Origin: Goleter apudmare HA4340-LM2
Lineage (GTDB): Bacteria > Cyanobacteriota > Cyanobacteriia > Cyanobacteriales > Nostocaceae
Reading direction: 5' to 3'
Length of the DNA stretch: 43,892 bases
Assembly: GCA_019359495.1 (NCBI GenBank)
Contig: JAHHHF010000008.1
Coordinates: 1 to 43,892 of the forward strand
Positions 43,827-43,892 of the stretch are shown here, piece after piece. The position numbers and the translations under genes were made by a program. Under the pieces are notes generated by a model, which ran no database searches, was not told the origin of the DNA, and was given only the letters and a program-made list of their open reading frames with translations. Numbering within the stretch: position 1 is the first letter of the stretch; each line of letters opens with the position of its first letter.

Positions 43827-43892
43827 TTAATCCTGTTTATAGTGACGAGCAGAAAAAAGCATAGCCACCAGAGACCCAACAAATAGTAATAT
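43827..43892 (-). CDS. C-terminal end of an unidentified membrane protein (partial)
   Basis: The minus-strand frame runs from the window edge to a TAA at 43827-43829 and reads ILLFVGSLVAMLFSARHYKQ plus Asp. A hydrophobic helix followed by a short basic tail looks like the end of an integral membrane protein. Too little is present to name it, and a chance open frame cannot be excluded. Confidence 0.3.
   Translation of the reverse strand: MLLFVGSLVAMLFSARHYKQD

Overview
The window looks like chromosomal DNA of a filamentous, heterocyst-type cyanobacterium (Nostoc/Anabaena/Calothrix group). This rests on many HIP1 octamers (GCGATCGC), a valyl-tRNA synthetase with the cyanobacterial CAAD membrane insert, Ycf37, a CrtO-type carotenoid ketolase, two CYP110-type P450s, and intergenic DNA full of short palindromic and MITE-like repeats. 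No rRNA, tRNA, CRISPR array or intact transposase gene was seen.

Layout. 1-4.7 kb: a MITE-like element, a DUF3592 membrane protein, a small conserved protein and valS. 4.7-6.3 kb: a decayed AmpG-type permease next to an intact GlcNAc-kinase-type gene, together suggesting amino-sugar or murein recycling. 6.4-11.5 kb: DM13 protein, SDR, aquaporin, exported double-VOC protein and a type-2 NADH dehydrogenase. 11.9-14.4 kb: a compact minus-strand operon of a Rieske oxygenase, a membrane fatty-acid-hydroxylase/sterol-desaturase-type enzyme and a hexapeptide acyltransferase, probably modifying an unknown lipid or isoprenoid.

14.6-20.0 kb is the accessory part. It lies between two copies of the last 182 bp of a phosphoketolase-like gene: a broken copy at 14609-14790 and the intact gene ending at 20030. 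It holds a chimeric antitoxin-like/membrane protein, toxin-antitoxin scraps, a VapBC pair whose toxin has a nonsense codon, a two-gene PD-(D/E)XK nuclease plus TOPRIM-like operon, an intact VapBC pair between two 170-bp MITE-like repeats, and an AIG1/Toc34-like GTPase with a glycine-rich hydrophobic tail. The nuclease/TOPRIM pair and the GTPase are the best candidates for an undescribed (perhaps defence) function.

20.0-30.3 kb: phosphoketolase-like enzyme, divergent from a series of two P450s, a DUF2993 protein, a CrtO-like ketolase and a saccharopine-dehydrogenase-like reductase, which resembles a carotenoid/lipid tailoring neighbourhood. 30.4-35.0 kb: a small exported protein, a stranded 175-bp scrap of a second NDH-2 gene, and a two-gene histidine-kinase operon. 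35.7-38.4 kb: glycolate dehydrogenase subunits GlcE and GlcF. 39.1-41.1 kb: an alpha/alpha-toroid protein with a WecG/TagA/CpsF glycosyltransferase (exopolysaccharide). 41.4-43.9 kb: Ycf37, an array of perfect hairpins, aroE, an alpha/beta-hydrolase gene that has lost its C-terminal half, and the tail of an unidentified membrane-protein gene at the window edge.

Several genes (permease, vapC, NDH-2, phosphoketolase copy, hydrolase, HicB-like scrap) are in different stages of decay.
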